A DNA stretch of 64,000 nucleotides, from assembly GCA_002437665.1 (NCBI GenBank), contig DJQW01000001.1, positions 258,102-322,101 of the forward strand. The letters are read 5' to 3'. This stretch comes from Alphaproteobacteria bacterium UBA6376 (lineage in GTDB: Bacteria > Pseudomonadota > Alphaproteobacteria > Rs-D84). Shown piece after piece: positions 50,365 to 59,100 of this stretch; position 1 is the stretch's first letter; each line of letters opens with the position of its first letter. Position numbers and translations under genes: made by a program. The notes beneath the pieces are model-generated. The model saw nothing but the letters and a program-made list of their open reading frames with translations, was not told the DNA's origin and made no database searches.

Positions 50365-50967
50365 ATGTTGATGAAACAAGATGTCGTTGTTTTTGATTTT
50401 GATGGCACGCTGTCGGCGCGTGATTCCAATGTGGAATTTGGTCGGTATTGTTTTCGCCACTCGCTGCGCCCATGGTTGTTTTTGCCATTGATGGGTGTTG
50501 CGGCGATTGTACGTATGTTTAACCCGTCTGGCATTTGGTGGCGCGAAAAAATGCGTCGGTTTTTAACGGCGGATATGGTTAAACGTTTTGCGCCTGATTT
50601 TATTAAACAGCATAAAATGGAACGCTTTGGCTGGGCCCGCGAACAGGTTGCGTCCGAACGCGCGGCGGGTCGCCGTGTGGTTTTGATTTCGGCCAGTGCG
50701 GATTACCTGGTGCCACAACTGGTGCGTGATATTAAATTTGATGCGGTTTTGACATCGCAAATGGACGCGGCGCGGCCGTGGAAATATAAATTCTTGTGCT
50801 GGGGCGCGAACAAGGTTGTTGCACTGGACACATGGGCGTCAAAAAATAAAATTATACCGCGCGTCGTGCGCAGTTATTCTGACAGTCCATCTGATATGCC
50901 ACTGATGGAAATCGCCGCCGAACAGGTATGGGTTGATGCCAAAACGGGCCTGCGAAAACATGCCTAG
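50365..50967 (+). CDS. HAD-superfamily phosphatase (subfamily IB)
   Basis: This 200-aa protein has VVFDFDGTLSARDSN (motif I, nucleophile Asp), LISASADYLV (motif II Ser) and SYSDSPSDMPLM (motif IV acid pair), the phosphoserine-phosphatase-like IB layout. An inserted hydrophobic segment (PWLFLPLMGVAAIVRMF, cap region) may touch the membrane, as in HAD-IB proteins linked to lipid phosphates. Substrate unknown. AAAGGA SD at proper spacing. Confidence 0.85.
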   Translation: MLMKQDVVVFDFDGTLSARDSNVEFGRYCFRHSLRPWLFLPLMGVAAIVRMFNPSGIWWREKMRRFLTADMVKRFAPDFIKQHKMERFGWAREQVASERAAGRRVVLISASADYLVPQLVRDIKFDAVLTSQMDAARPWKYKFLCWGANKVVALDTWASKNKIIPRVVRSYSDSPSDMPLMEIAAEQVWVDAKTGLRKHA

Positions 50968-50989
50968 GGCGCAATGCAAATAAATCCGT

Positions 50990-50995
50990 TATAAT
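50990..50995 (+). promoter_or_regulatory. -10 box giving a leaderless start
   Basis: A perfect TATAAT lies 6 nt before the ATG at 51002, so the start codon would be at about +1. Confidence 0.55.
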
Positions 50996-51001
50996 CATCG
51001 C

Positions 51002-51268
51002 ATGGTTATAACGGATTTTTTATATGATTTTTCGGTCGGCATTGCGTGCGCATTGGTTGGTGCGTTGATCAGTACGATGTTTTCGCGTCGTAAAACGCGT
51101 CGCCTGACCAGTGAAATTGTCCTGCGTCGTCGCGATTTGGACGCATTGCGATTGGAAAATAACCGATTGCTGGAAACAATTAAAAACCGTGAAACCCAAA
51201 TCTTGGAATTACAAAAGAAAATCTTGGACGCGCATTCCCCCACAAAAGCCAAACGCCGCGGTAAATAG
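51002..51268 (+). CDS. Small membrane-anchored coiled-coil protein
   Basis: I do not recognise this 88-aa protein. It has one N-terminal TM helix (SVGIACALVGALIST) followed by a basic coiled coil (RRRDLDALRLENNRLLETIKNRETQILELQKKIL). Topology resembles the N-terminus of RmuC, encoded next. It may be a diverged partial duplicate or a partner. Predicted leaderless mRNA. Confidence 0.65.
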   Translation: MVITDFLYDFSVGIACALVGALISTMFSRRKTRRLTSEIVLRRRDLDALRLENNRLLETIKNRETQILELQKKILDAHSPTKAKRRGK

Positions 51269-51326
51269 TGCGGTCGGCTTGCTATTTAGTTTTTTTATTG
51301 TATAATCCCCGAAAAGAGGTTTGCGC

Positions 51327-52562
51327 ATGGATTTTATTGCTTTTTTCGTTGGGACTGCGGTCGGGTGCATACTGGGCGCATTGGTCACGGCACTGTTTGC
51401 CAAACATCCCGATGACAGCCGTATAGAGGTTGCACAGTTAAAGGCACTGTTACAGCAACAGCGTGGCGAAATCGAACGCATGCGCACCGAAAACAGTGCA
51501 TTGCAACAGAGTGCCGCCGAAAAAAAGCAAGAGGTTGAAACCCTGACGCGTGTCCGCGAAAAAATGCTGAATGATTTCAAGGCGATTTCCAGTGAACTGA
51601 TTGAAAAACAAAAAGAATCCGTCCAAGAAACCCAGAAAATCGTGCTGACCCCCGTCCAGAACGAAATGAAGGCATTGAAAGAGGGGTTTGAACAGAAAGT
51701 CACCGAAATGTTAAAAACCACGACGGAAAACAAAACCAGCATAGATGAACAAATCAAAAATATGCTGAGTAAAAGTGAGTCGTTACAGCAAGAGGCAACC
51801 AATCTGGCCAATGCGTTGAAAAATAAAAAGAGTCAGGGTTGCTGGGGCGAAATGTATCTGGAAAACATTCTGGAAATGTTGGGCTTTGTCGAAGGGGTTG
51901 ATTACACCAAGGAAGAATTTACCCGCGTCGATGATGGCAAAAACATTCGTCCTGATTTTATCGTGAACCTGCCGGGGAATCGTCGTATCATTATTGATTC
52001 CAAGGTTTCTATGGAAAGTTACCTGCAATACGAAAACGCCGAAACCGACGAAGAACGCGAAAAATATGCCAAGGATTTTGTCGCCGCGACCGAGGCGCAC
52101 ATAAACGAACTGTCCGACAAAGATTACCAGAAAAAGGTCAAAGATTCTGGTCTGGATTACGTGTTTATGTTTATGCCATTGGAATCCGCGTATGTTTTGG
52201 CAATGCGCAGAAAGCCGGAATTGTATTCCAGTGCGCAAAATAAAAACGTCGCGATTATCACATCGTCGCTGCTGTTCCCGATGCTGAAAACCGTGGAATT
52301 ATTGTTAAAGATGGACAAACAAAACAAGAACGTGACAGAGGTTATTGCGCTGGTCAACGATTTGTATGAAAAATATTCTGGTTTTGTTGATAACTTTAAT
52401 GCGGTCGGCAAAAGCATAGAATCCGCAATGAAGACGTACAATAATGCACGCGGACAACTGACCGATGGACGCGGAAATATGTCCAGATTGTTCGACAGAA
52501 TCAAAGAAAAAAGTGGAATAACAACTAATAAAAAAATCGCATTGGAATATAAAGATGAGTAA
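51327..52562 (+). CDS. rmuC: DNA recombination protein RmuC
   Basis: This 411-aa protein has an N-terminal TM (FFVGTAVGCILGALVTALF), a long coiled coil (about 30-160) and the RmuC nuclease-like core: QGCWGEMYLENILEMLGFVEGVDYTKE, RPDFIVNLPGNRRIIIDSKVSMESYLQYENA and YVFMFMPLESAYVLAM. RmuC limits inversion between short inverted repeats, notable in this repeat-rich chromosome. Start: ATG 51327 (a TTG lies two codons earlier). Its stop overlaps def by 8 nt. Confidence 0.95.
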   Translation: MDFIAFFVGTAVGCILGALVTALFAKHPDDSRIEVAQLKALLQQQRGEIERMRTENSALQQSAAEKKQEVETLTRVREKMLNDFKAISSELIEKQKESVQETQKIVLTPVQNEMKALKEGFEQKVTEMLKTTTENKTSIDEQIKNMLSKSESLQQEATNLANALKNKKSQGCWGEMYLENILEMLGFVEGVDYTKEEFTRVDDGKNIRPDFIVNLPGNRRIIIDSKVSMESYLQYENAETDEEREKYAKDFVAATEAHINELSDKDYQKKVKDSGLDYVFMFMPLESAYVLAMRRKPELYSSAQNKNVAIITSSLLFPMLKTVELLLKMDKQNKNVTEVIALVNDLYEKYSGFVDNFNAVGKSIESAMKTYNNARGQLTDGRGNMSRLFDRIKEKSGITTNKKIALEYKDE

Positions 52563-53064
52563 ATTGCAAATGAAACTTTGTGGTGATTTGGTTCTGCGTG
52601 AAAAGTGCGCGCCAATTACCGAAATCACACCGGAAATATTGTCCACTATGGACGAAATGATTGGTATGATGCGTGATCAATCGGGCGTTGGCTTGGCCGC
52701 GCCACAGGTTGGTATGTTACAGCGTTTCTTGGTCATGATGAATCCTGACACCGAACAGGTATTCAAAATGATAAATCCAAAAATCATTTCGCGCAGTGCC
52801 GATACCTGTACGATGGAAGAGGGCTGCCTGTCCGTATTGGGGCCTGACAACCTGCCGGTGTACGCAAATGTTACGCGTCCCGCGTCCGTTGTTGTTGAAT
52901 GGACGGATGAAAATGGCACGCCCCAAGGGGCGGAAATGTCCGGTCTGCCGGCGCGTATTGTTCAGCATGAAACCGACCATCTGGATGGAATTTTGTTTAT
53001 CGATTATCTGACGCCGGTGCGTCGTGAAATGGTTATGCGCAAGGTAAGGAAACACAAAGCATGA
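52555..53064 (+). CDS. def: Peptide deformylase
   Basis: This 169-aa metalloenzyme removes the formyl group from nascent N-termini. All three motifs are intact: GVGLAAPQVG (I), EEGCLSV (II, metal Cys) and QHETDHLDG (III, two metal His and catalytic Glu). Overlaps rmuC by 8 nt and fmt by 4 nt; the def-fmt pair is a classical operon. Confidence 0.98.
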   Translation: MSKLQMKLCGDLVLREKCAPITEITPEILSTMDEMIGMMRDQSGVGLAAPQVGMLQRFLVMMNPDTEQVFKMINPKIISRSADTCTMEEGCLSVLGPDNLPVYANVTRPASVVVEWTDENGTPQGAEMSGLPARIVQHETDHLDGILFIDYLTPVRREMVMRKVRKHKA

Positions 53065-53870
53065 AACTGGTACTGATGGGAACGCCCGCGTTCGTTGTTC
53101 CGATGTTTGACGCAATTTATAATGTGGGTCATGAAATATTGGCGGTATTTACGCGCGGCCCCAAACCCGTTGGTCGTAAACAGGTGTTGACCAAATCACC
53201 GGTGCACGTGTGGGCAGAATCAAAAAATATTCCCGTGTTTAACCGTGCGTCTGAATATAATTTTTCGCCTGATATGGTTGTGGTGGTGTCATATGGTGTG
53301 ATATTGCGCGACAATGTTTTGTCGTCCGCACCATGCATCAATATTCACCCCAGTGACCTGCCAAAATATCGTGGGGCATCGCCAATAAAGACCGCAATTT
53401 ACAATGGCGATGCGCACAGTGCGGTTTGCCTGATGCAAATCACCGCGGAAATGGATGCTGGTGATGTGTACATGCGTCGCGCATTTGATATTGGCGACGA
53501 CGATACCAACGATGATATTGAAAATCGTGTGTCAAAAATCGGTACTGAAATGTTGACCGAATATCTGGCAAATCCCGCGGCATATCCGCCCGTGGCGCAA
53601 ACAGGCACGCCCACGTTCACACGTAAATGGACGGGCGCGGACGAAATTATCGATTGGTCGCGTGGCGCGCGCGCGGTACATAACCAGATTCGTGCGCTTG
53701 GTGCGGGACGCACAAAAATCAATGGCACAGATGTCAAGATTCTGCGTACGCGCATTGCGCAAAACGGTGAATTGGAAATCTTGCAAATTCAACCGGCGGG
53801 TAAAAAGCCAATGGATTGGAAAAGTTTTACAAACGGCCTGCGTGGTGCAGAAATAAAAATAGGGGAATAA
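53061..53870 (+). CDS. fmt: Methionyl-tRNA formyltransferase
   Basis: This 269-aa enzyme formylates Met-tRNAfMet. The N-terminal Rossmann domain has LVLMGTPAFVVPMFDAI, the catalytic site NIHPSDLPKYRGASPI (Asn, His) and QITAEMDAGDVYMR (Asp). It is ~45 residues shorter than the E. coli enzyme; the C-terminal tRNA-binding OB domain is trimmed but present (GAGRTKINGTDVKIL). Coupled to def. Confidence 0.96.
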   Translation: MKLVLMGTPAFVVPMFDAIYNVGHEILAVFTRGPKPVGRKQVLTKSPVHVWAESKNIPVFNRASEYNFSPDMVVVVSYGVILRDNVLSSAPCINIHPSDLPKYRGASPIKTAIYNGDAHSAVCLMQITAEMDAGDVYMRRAFDIGDDDTNDDIENRVSKIGTEMLTEYLANPAAYPPVAQTGTPTFTRKWTGADEIIDWSRGARAVHNQIRALGAGRTKINGTDVKILRTRIAQNGELEILQIQPAGKKPMDWKSFTNGLRGAEIKIGE

Positions 53871-53871
53871 T

Positions 53872-54117
53872 ATGGAATTTGGCGAAGACGATAAACCATG
53901 TTCATGCAGCACCAATTATCAAGGATTTCAGGGTACTGATTTCCCGCGCTGGTGTCAGTTCTGTAAACATTTTGGTTCAATGTATGTGTGGCACGCATGC
54001 TATCATTCATTGTTTGCCCGTTTGGGGTGGAAGAATCCAAAATTAGTGAACTATGACGATTGCTGTCGTCATTTCAAATATGCAAAAATATATGCCGATC
54101 AACAGAAAACAAAATAA
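53872..54117 (+). CDS. Small Cys/His-rich protein between fmt and truA
   Basis: I do not recognise this 81-aa protein. It has seven Cys and several His in a zinc-ribbon-like order (PCSCS, WCQFCKHF, HACYH, DDCCRHF) and many aromatics, suggesting a bound metal. No signal peptide. It begins 1 nt after the fmt stop and truA follows after 6 nt, so it is cotranscribed with translation and tRNA-modification genes. Confidence 0.65.
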   Translation: MEFGEDDKPCSCSTNYQGFQGTDFPRWCQFCKHFGSMYVWHACYHSLFARLGWKNPKLVNYDDCCRHFKYAKIYADQQKTK

Positions 54118-54123
54118 CACGAA

Positions 54124-54882
54124 ATGACACGATTCCGCATAACACTTGAATACGATGGCACAGATTTAATTGGCTGGCAAGAAAACCGCCAAGGCCCATC
54201 TGTGCAGTCAATTTTGCGCGATGCGATTTTTGCATTTTGCGCCGTGCGTCCTGACGTTGTCGCGGCTGGACGTACCGATGCGGGCGTGCATGCGTTGGGT
54301 ATGGTTGCGCATTTTGATTTGGACGGCACATTTGATGCAAATACCGTTATGCGTGCGGTGAATTTTTATTTGACCGATAAACCGGTGGTCATATTGTCAT
54401 GTGACGCGGTGGCGGATGATTTTAACGCGCGCTTTGATTGCACGGCGCGCCATTATCGCTATGTCGTGCTGAACCGTCGCGCCGCGCCGGTGCTGAACAA
54501 GAATCGTGTATGGTGGGTTCCGCGCGAACTGAATATTGATGCAATGCGCGCCGCGGCCACGCGTCTGATTGGACATCATGATTTTACCAGTTTTCGCGCC
54601 ACCCAGTGTCAGGCAAAAAGCCCAATAAAAACATTGGACACTTGCAATATTATCACAGATGGCGATAATGTGATTTTTGAATTTTCCGCGCGTTCATTTT
54701 TGCATCATCAGGTACGCAATATGGTCGGCACATTGGTGGAAATTGGTCTGGGCAAACCATACGATATTGATGAAATTTTTGCCGCACGTAATCGCAGTGC
54801 CGCGGGCCCAACCGCACCGGCGTCTGGTCTGTATTTTATCTCTGCGGATTATTCCACGGACGCATCGCATTCAGATATTTAA
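54124..54882 (+). CDS. truA: tRNA pseudouridine(38-40) synthase
   Basis: This 252-aa enzyme isomerises uridines 38-40 of the anticodon stem. Signatures are LEYDGTDLIGWQ, GRTDAGVHALG (catalytic Asp), RHYRYVV and FLHHQVRNMVGTL. Its 3' end overlaps the convergent comEC by 47 nt, so the two C-termini share DNA on opposite strands. Confidence 0.97.
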   Translation: MTRFRITLEYDGTDLIGWQENRQGPSVQSILRDAIFAFCAVRPDVVAAGRTDAGVHALGMVAHFDLDGTFDANTVMRAVNFYLTDKPVVILSCDAVADDFNARFDCTARHYRYVVLNRRAAPVLNKNRVWWVPRELNIDAMRAAATRLIGHHDFTSFRATQCQAKSPIKTLDTCNIITDGDNVIFEFSARSFLHHQVRNMVGTLVEIGLGKPYDIDEIFAARNRSAAGPTAPASGLYFISADYSTDASHSDI

Positions 54883-56770
54883 CCCGTCCCGATGGGTACA
54901 ACATAATTCCGCCTTCGTGCAAAATTTTGTTCGCGCATTTTGGCGCATCAATATGAAAATACGACACAATATAATCAACACCGTCATCATTGCACAGTGA
55001 AACAATATTGTTCATCAGTGGCACAAATTTCTGAATGTATACCAATGTGAATTTTTGCGCGCGATACGTGTAAACGCCGCCTGCGTGCACATAGCGTGGA
55101 TTTGGTGTGTCTGCGTCCTCGCCATTTATTTGCTTCCACGTGTTAAATGCAAAGTAATGATTTGATGCGCGCGATTTATTGAATTTCAGTTTTCCATTTT
55201 CAACAAATCCAACCAATTCATGATCTGGCGTTGCATAGAATACGGGGCGTGGTGTGACAACAACAACTGTCGCGCCAATGATTGCAATTATGGTTGCGGT
55301 TACGTAATTCATGCGCCGACGTACGCCGCGAATAAACATTAGCGCGCACCCAGCCACAATAAATATAATCAACGCGGCATTCGGCATATTGGGCATCGGT
55401 AAACTGGCATACGGTAAATCCGTAATTACATGCGCAATGCGCAGACCCGCATCATAAATCGTCGCCGCCAGTGCCAATGGCGCATGCCACCCCAGCATCG
55501 CGGTAAACGTCCCCAAAATAACCAGTGGCATAATCGCAACCGAAAATATCGGCAACAGCACCAGATTGCCAACCAAACTGTACAGCGGAAACGCCCCAAA
55601 GTGCGCAATTACAAACGGTGCGGTAAATACGGTTGCAACTATGGATGTCAGTGCCGCCGTGCATAAAACTTTCAGAATTTTATTTTCTGGCATTTTGGGC
55701 TTTATTACGCCCCAGAACCAAATCAGCCCAAATATCGCCGCGAATGATAATTGAAATCCGGCCTGCATAACATAGTGCGGATTTATTAAAATGATAATCC
55801 ACATTGCCACGCAAACGTTGCGCAGTGATATCGCGCTGCGTCCAAATACCACGGCGGCAAATATCAGCGTTGTCATCAGAAGCGCGCGCATTGTCGCCAC
55901 ATCGCACCCCGACAGGAACAGATATAATATCAGCCCCATCCACGCGCAAATCGTTGCCGGCACCCGCGCGGGCACACGTCGCGTAATTGGCGCAATCAAT
56001 CGAAATATGGAATAGAATAAAGCAAACAGCCACCCGCCAACCAATGTCATATGAAATCCACTGATTGACCATACGTGCCCAACGCCGGTCGATGTCCATA
56101 TCGGACTGTCGTCGCGCGGAACGGCATTCTTGTACCCCAACACCAAACTGTCGACCAAGAACGAATTTGATTTATTATGAATCGCATCACGCACAGTGTT
56201 CATATTGTGTGGCGGGTCATGCGATACAATTTCATAATCCTTGATATAGCCCGTTGCTGTCAAATGATTAAAGTATGCCCATCGGGCATAGTTAAACGCG
56301 CCATCGGCATACGGCGCATTTGGACGATACAGATTTACCACCGCGCGAACCGTGTCACCAATGTTTATCGTGCCCGCATCTGATATTGATACCCGTACGA
56401 TGGGCGCGCCGGTGGTATCAATATACTTGCCATCGATCTGGATGCTCAGGCGGGTTTTGCTGTCGGTGTAATCTATGTTTTTAACCACGCCAATAATCGT
56501 TCGGTCGCGAATGTCACGCGTGATTTGCGGTGTTGCCAGAATGTGGGTGTACGCCGCCGCATACAGCGCGCCAAATGTAAATAACGCCGCCGCCCGTGCC
56601 ACAATATGTTTGCGCAAAAACAATTCTGCGATAAATGCCGCGCACAGTGCCCCGATTACAAATTTGCTGGGTTCGGAATCCAACGAAAAATACAACGCAC
56701 AACCCATCGCCACCAAAAATGGCGTCCATAAAAATATGTTCTGGGATTGATTTTCAATAAACCGTTGCAT
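54836..56770 (-). CDS. comEC: ComEC/Rec2-family DNA-uptake channel
   Basis: This 644-aa polytopic membrane protein has an N-terminal OB-like DUF4131 region after two TM helices (IIGVVKNIDYTDSKTRLSIQI). The competence domain has VLGYKNAVPRDD, STGVGHVWSISGFHMTLVGGWLF and LSGCDVATMRALLMTT. The C-terminal metallo-beta-lactamase-like domain is reduced to ~140 residues without an HxHxDH motif. The open frame extends 43 codons upstream, but ATG 56770 is 6 nt after a TATAAT box and 18-bp-spaced TTGCGA. Confidence 0.88.
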   Translation of the reverse strand: MQRFIENQSQNIFLWTPFLVAMGCALYFSLDSEPSKFVIGALCAAFIAELFLRKHIVARAAALFTFGALYAAAYTHILATPQITRDIRDRTIIGVVKNIDYTDSKTRLSIQIDGKYIDTTGAPIVRVSISDAGTINIGDTVRAVVNLYRPNAPYADGAFNYARWAYFNHLTATGYIKDYEIVSHDPPHNMNTVRDAIHNKSNSFLVDSLVLGYKNAVPRDDSPIWTSTGVGHVWSISGFHMTLVGGWLFALFYSIFRLIAPITRRVPARVPATICAWMGLILYLFLSGCDVATMRALLMTTLIFAAVVFGRSAISLRNVCVAMWIIILINPHYVMQAGFQLSFAAIFGLIWFWGVIKPKMPENKILKVLCTAALTSIVATVFTAPFVIAHFGAFPLYSLVGNLVLLPIFSVAIMPLVILGTFTAMLGWHAPLALAATIYDAGLRIAHVITDLPYASLPMPNMPNAALIIFIVAGCALMFIRGVRRRMNYVTATIIAIIGATVVVVTPRPVFYATPDHELVGFVENGKLKFNKSRASNHYFAFNTWKQINGEDADTPNPRYVHAGGVYTYRAQKFTLVYIQKFVPLMNNIVSLCNDDGVDYIVSYFHIDAPKCANKILHEGGIMLYPSGRVKYLNAMRPWNNPQR

Positions 56771-56776
56771 AACCAA

Positions 56777-56806
56777 ATTATAGGAATTTATTTCGTTGCG
56801 TCGCAA
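56777..56806 (-). promoter_or_regulatory. comEC promoter (leaderless)
   Basis: On the minus strand TTGCGA (56801-56806), an 18-bp spacer and TATAAT (56777-56782), 6 nt before the ATG. Confidence 0.6.
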
Positions 56807-56849
56807 TGATAAATTTCGTATGATAAAAGCCCATAAGGGGGCAAATCTT

Positions 56850-58421
56850 ATGGCGAAATATATATTCATCACCGGTGGTGTTGTATCCAGTTTAGGCAAG
56901 GGCGTCGCAGCGGCAGGTTGCGGCGCTCTTCTTCAATCGCGCGGGTATTCCGTGCATGCACGCAAATTTGATCCGTATCTGAATGTTGACCCAGGGACTA
57001 TGTCGCCGTTCCAGCATGGCGAAGTGTACGTCACCCACGACGGATTCGAAACAGATTTGGATTTGGGTTATTACGAACGATTCTTGGGCGTGCAACTGTC
57101 GCGCAATGATTCTGTGTCGGGTGGCCGTATTTATTGGGACGTGCTGAATGCCGAACGTCGTGGTGACTATTTGGGCGCAACGGTGCAAATGATTCCGCAC
57201 GTCAGTAATCGAATCAAAGAATACATTGCCGCCCCAACAGACACTGATTTTGTCGTATGCGAAATTGGTGGCACGGTCGGCGATATAGAGGGAAAAATAT
57301 TCTTGGAATCCATTCGCCAGTTTGCAAATGATGTCGGTCGCCGCAATGTTATGTTTGTGCACCTGACACTGGCCCCGTATTTGGAACAGAGTGGTGAATT
57401 AAAAACCAAGCCAACCCAGATGTCTGTACGCCGCCTGTTGGAAAACGGGATTCAGGCGGACATGCTGATTGTGCGCACGCCGCGTATGTTGACCGCAGAC
57501 GAACGCGCAAAAATCGGTATGTTCTGTAATATGCCGGCCAAAAATGTAATCAGTGGTATTGATGTTGATAATATTTACAAGATTCCATTGGCATACGATG
57601 CCCAGAATGTCTTTGACATAATTGCTGAACATTTCGGTTTGGAAAATCGTGCCGGCGATATGACGAAATTTGAACGCATATCAAATTATCTGGCGGCGGA
57701 TTTGCCAACCGTGCGAATTGGCATTGTTGGTAAATATTTTGATGTGCCCGATGCATATAAATCATTGAATGCCGCATTGTTCCACGCGGGGATTCAGAAT
57801 AATGTACACGTCGCATTAAAGAAAATAAATGCCGAAACATTTTCTCCATCCGATTGCGCGGACGTTGATGGCGTCCTTGTCCCTGGGGGATTTGGTGCGC
57901 GCGGGGTTGACGGTAAAATCGCCGCCGCACATTATGCCAGAACAACGGGCACGCCATACATGGGAATCTGTCTGGGGATGCAGGTCGCGGTAATTGAATT
58001 TGCGCGCAACGTGCTGGGGATTAAAAATGCCAATTCCACAGAATTTGATGCGAATTGCACGCCCGTCATAAATATTATGCCAGACCACACCGGCGACATG
58101 GGCGGAACATTGCGTCTGGGCGCATACCCGTGCATGATTACGCCAAATACACGCGTCGCCGAAATCTATGGCACGAATAAAATATCAGAACGTCATCGTC
58201 ACCGCTATGAAATGGACATATCGCGTGAAAAACAATTTGCCGATGCGGGTATGGTTATCTCTGGGCGCAGTCCGGACGGCCGCCTGCCTGAAATTGTGGA
58301 ATTGCCAAATCATCCATTCTTTGTCGCGGGGCAATTCCATCCGGAATTTCAGTCCAGTCCATTTACCGGCCACCCAATGTTTAACGCATTCGTGGCCGCC
58401 GCCCAGAAATGTAAAAAATAA
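56850..58421 (+). CDS. pyrG: CTP synthase
   Basis: This 523-aa enzyme makes CTP from UTP, ATP and glutamine. The N-terminal synthetase domain has FITGGVVSSLGKGVAAAGCG and KFDPYLNVDPGTMSPFQHGEVYV; the C-terminal class I glutamine amidotransferase has PGGFGARG, GICLGMQ (catalytic Cys) and GQFHPEFQSSP (His, Glu). AGGGGGC SD near the ATG fixes the start. It is divergent from comEC. Confidence 0.98.
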   Translation: MAKYIFITGGVVSSLGKGVAAAGCGALLQSRGYSVHARKFDPYLNVDPGTMSPFQHGEVYVTHDGFETDLDLGYYERFLGVQLSRNDSVSGGRIYWDVLNAERRGDYLGATVQMIPHVSNRIKEYIAAPTDTDFVVCEIGGTVGDIEGKIFLESIRQFANDVGRRNVMFVHLTLAPYLEQSGELKTKPTQMSVRRLLENGIQADMLIVRTPRMLTADERAKIGMFCNMPAKNVISGIDVDNIYKIPLAYDAQNVFDIIAEHFGLENRAGDMTKFERISNYLAADLPTVRIGIVGKYFDVPDAYKSLNAALFHAGIQNNVHVALKKINAETFSPSDCADVDGVLVPGGFGARGVDGKIAAAHYARTTGTPYMGICLGMQVAVIEFARNVLGIKNANSTEFDANCTPVINIMPDHTGDMGGTLRLGAYPCMITPNTRVAEIYGTNKISERHRHRYEMDISREKQFADAGMVISGRSPDGRLPEIVELPNHPFFVAGQFHPEFQSSPFTGHPMFNAFVAAAQKCKK

Positions 58422-58448
58422 GAAATCCCCCATTCAGGGGGATTTTTA
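58422..58448. terminator. Terminator between pyrG and the RNHCP gene
   Basis: AAATCCCCC/GGGGGATTT stem, then TTTATG, between convergent genes. Confidence 0.85.
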
Positions 58449-58760
58449 TGTACCGAAAATAAAACTGTTATCTGCACTCAATCGTATTATTTCGTCCATG
58501 CTGTCATCATCGGTCGTATGCTGGCGTATTGTCTTGCCACATTTTTCGCACCGGTGCGTAATTACAAATCGTGCGCCGTCGGGTTGCACCGATATCGGTC
58601 GCATCATCCCGCCACAGGTTGCCGCGCGATCGCCCGGGGTGTTGTCCACATGGCGCGACCACAAACATGCGGGGCAATGATTTGTATAACCATTGCCCCG
58701 AACATGCGCGCCACAGTGGGCGCATACAAAATCTTCAACCGTTTTGGTAAAGCGTTTCAT
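58446..58760 (-). CDS. RNHCP-domain zinc-ribbon protein
   Basis: This 104-aa protein carries VCAHCGAHVRGNGYTNHCPACLWSRHVD, the RNHCP-type Cys4 motif (consensus RNHCPxCLxSxHVD), then CGGMMRP and HRCEKCGK, a second Cys pair. Function of the family is unknown; nucleic-acid or ribosome contact is usually assumed. Its ATG overlaps the stop of the GapR-like gene (TGATG); a GTG lies one codon earlier. Confidence 0.85.
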   Translation of the reverse strand: MKRFTKTVEDFVCAHCGAHVRGNGYTNHCPACLWSRHVDNTPGDRAATCGGMMRPISVQPDGARFVITHRCEKCGKTIRQHTTDDDSMDEIIRLSADNSFIFGT

Positions 58761-59008
58761 CACAATCCCAACGCGCTGCGGTACATTTGGGTCAATTCGT
58801 CCGCTTCGTCCAATTCATCTGGGTCAAGTTTGCGCAGACGTATCATCTGGCGAATATATTTCGGATCGAATCCGGCGGATTTCGCCTCGCTAAAAATCTC
58901 TTTGATATCAGCCGCGATTGCTGCGGAATCTTCGTTTAATTTTTCGATACGTTGAATAATGCTCAGCAACTGCTGGTTATCAATCGCCCCGTGATTTGCG
59001 TTTTTCAT
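58760..59008 (-). CDS. GapR-family (DUF2312) DNA-binding protein
   Basis: This 82-aa protein matches the alphaproteobacterial DUF2312/GapR domain: LLSIIQRIEKLNEDSAAIAADIKEIFSEAKSAGFDPKYIRQMIRLRKLDPDELDEADEL. In Caulobacter GapR forms a clamp on overtwisted DNA ahead of replication and transcription forks. It is first in a two-gene operon with the RNHCP gene. This gene is one of the better pointers to Alphaproteobacteria. Confidence 0.9.
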   Translation of the reverse strand: MKNANHGAIDNQQLLSIIQRIEKLNEDSAAIAADIKEIFSEAKSAGFDPKYIRQMIRLRKLDPDELDEADELTQMYRSALGL

Positions 59009-59100
59009 GCTTGTTTTCCCCTTGTCTCTTTATAGTTTTTATGATATAGCATAATTCGTAAAAATCAAGAAAAACGAAAGAAAACAAAAAGCGGAAAAAT

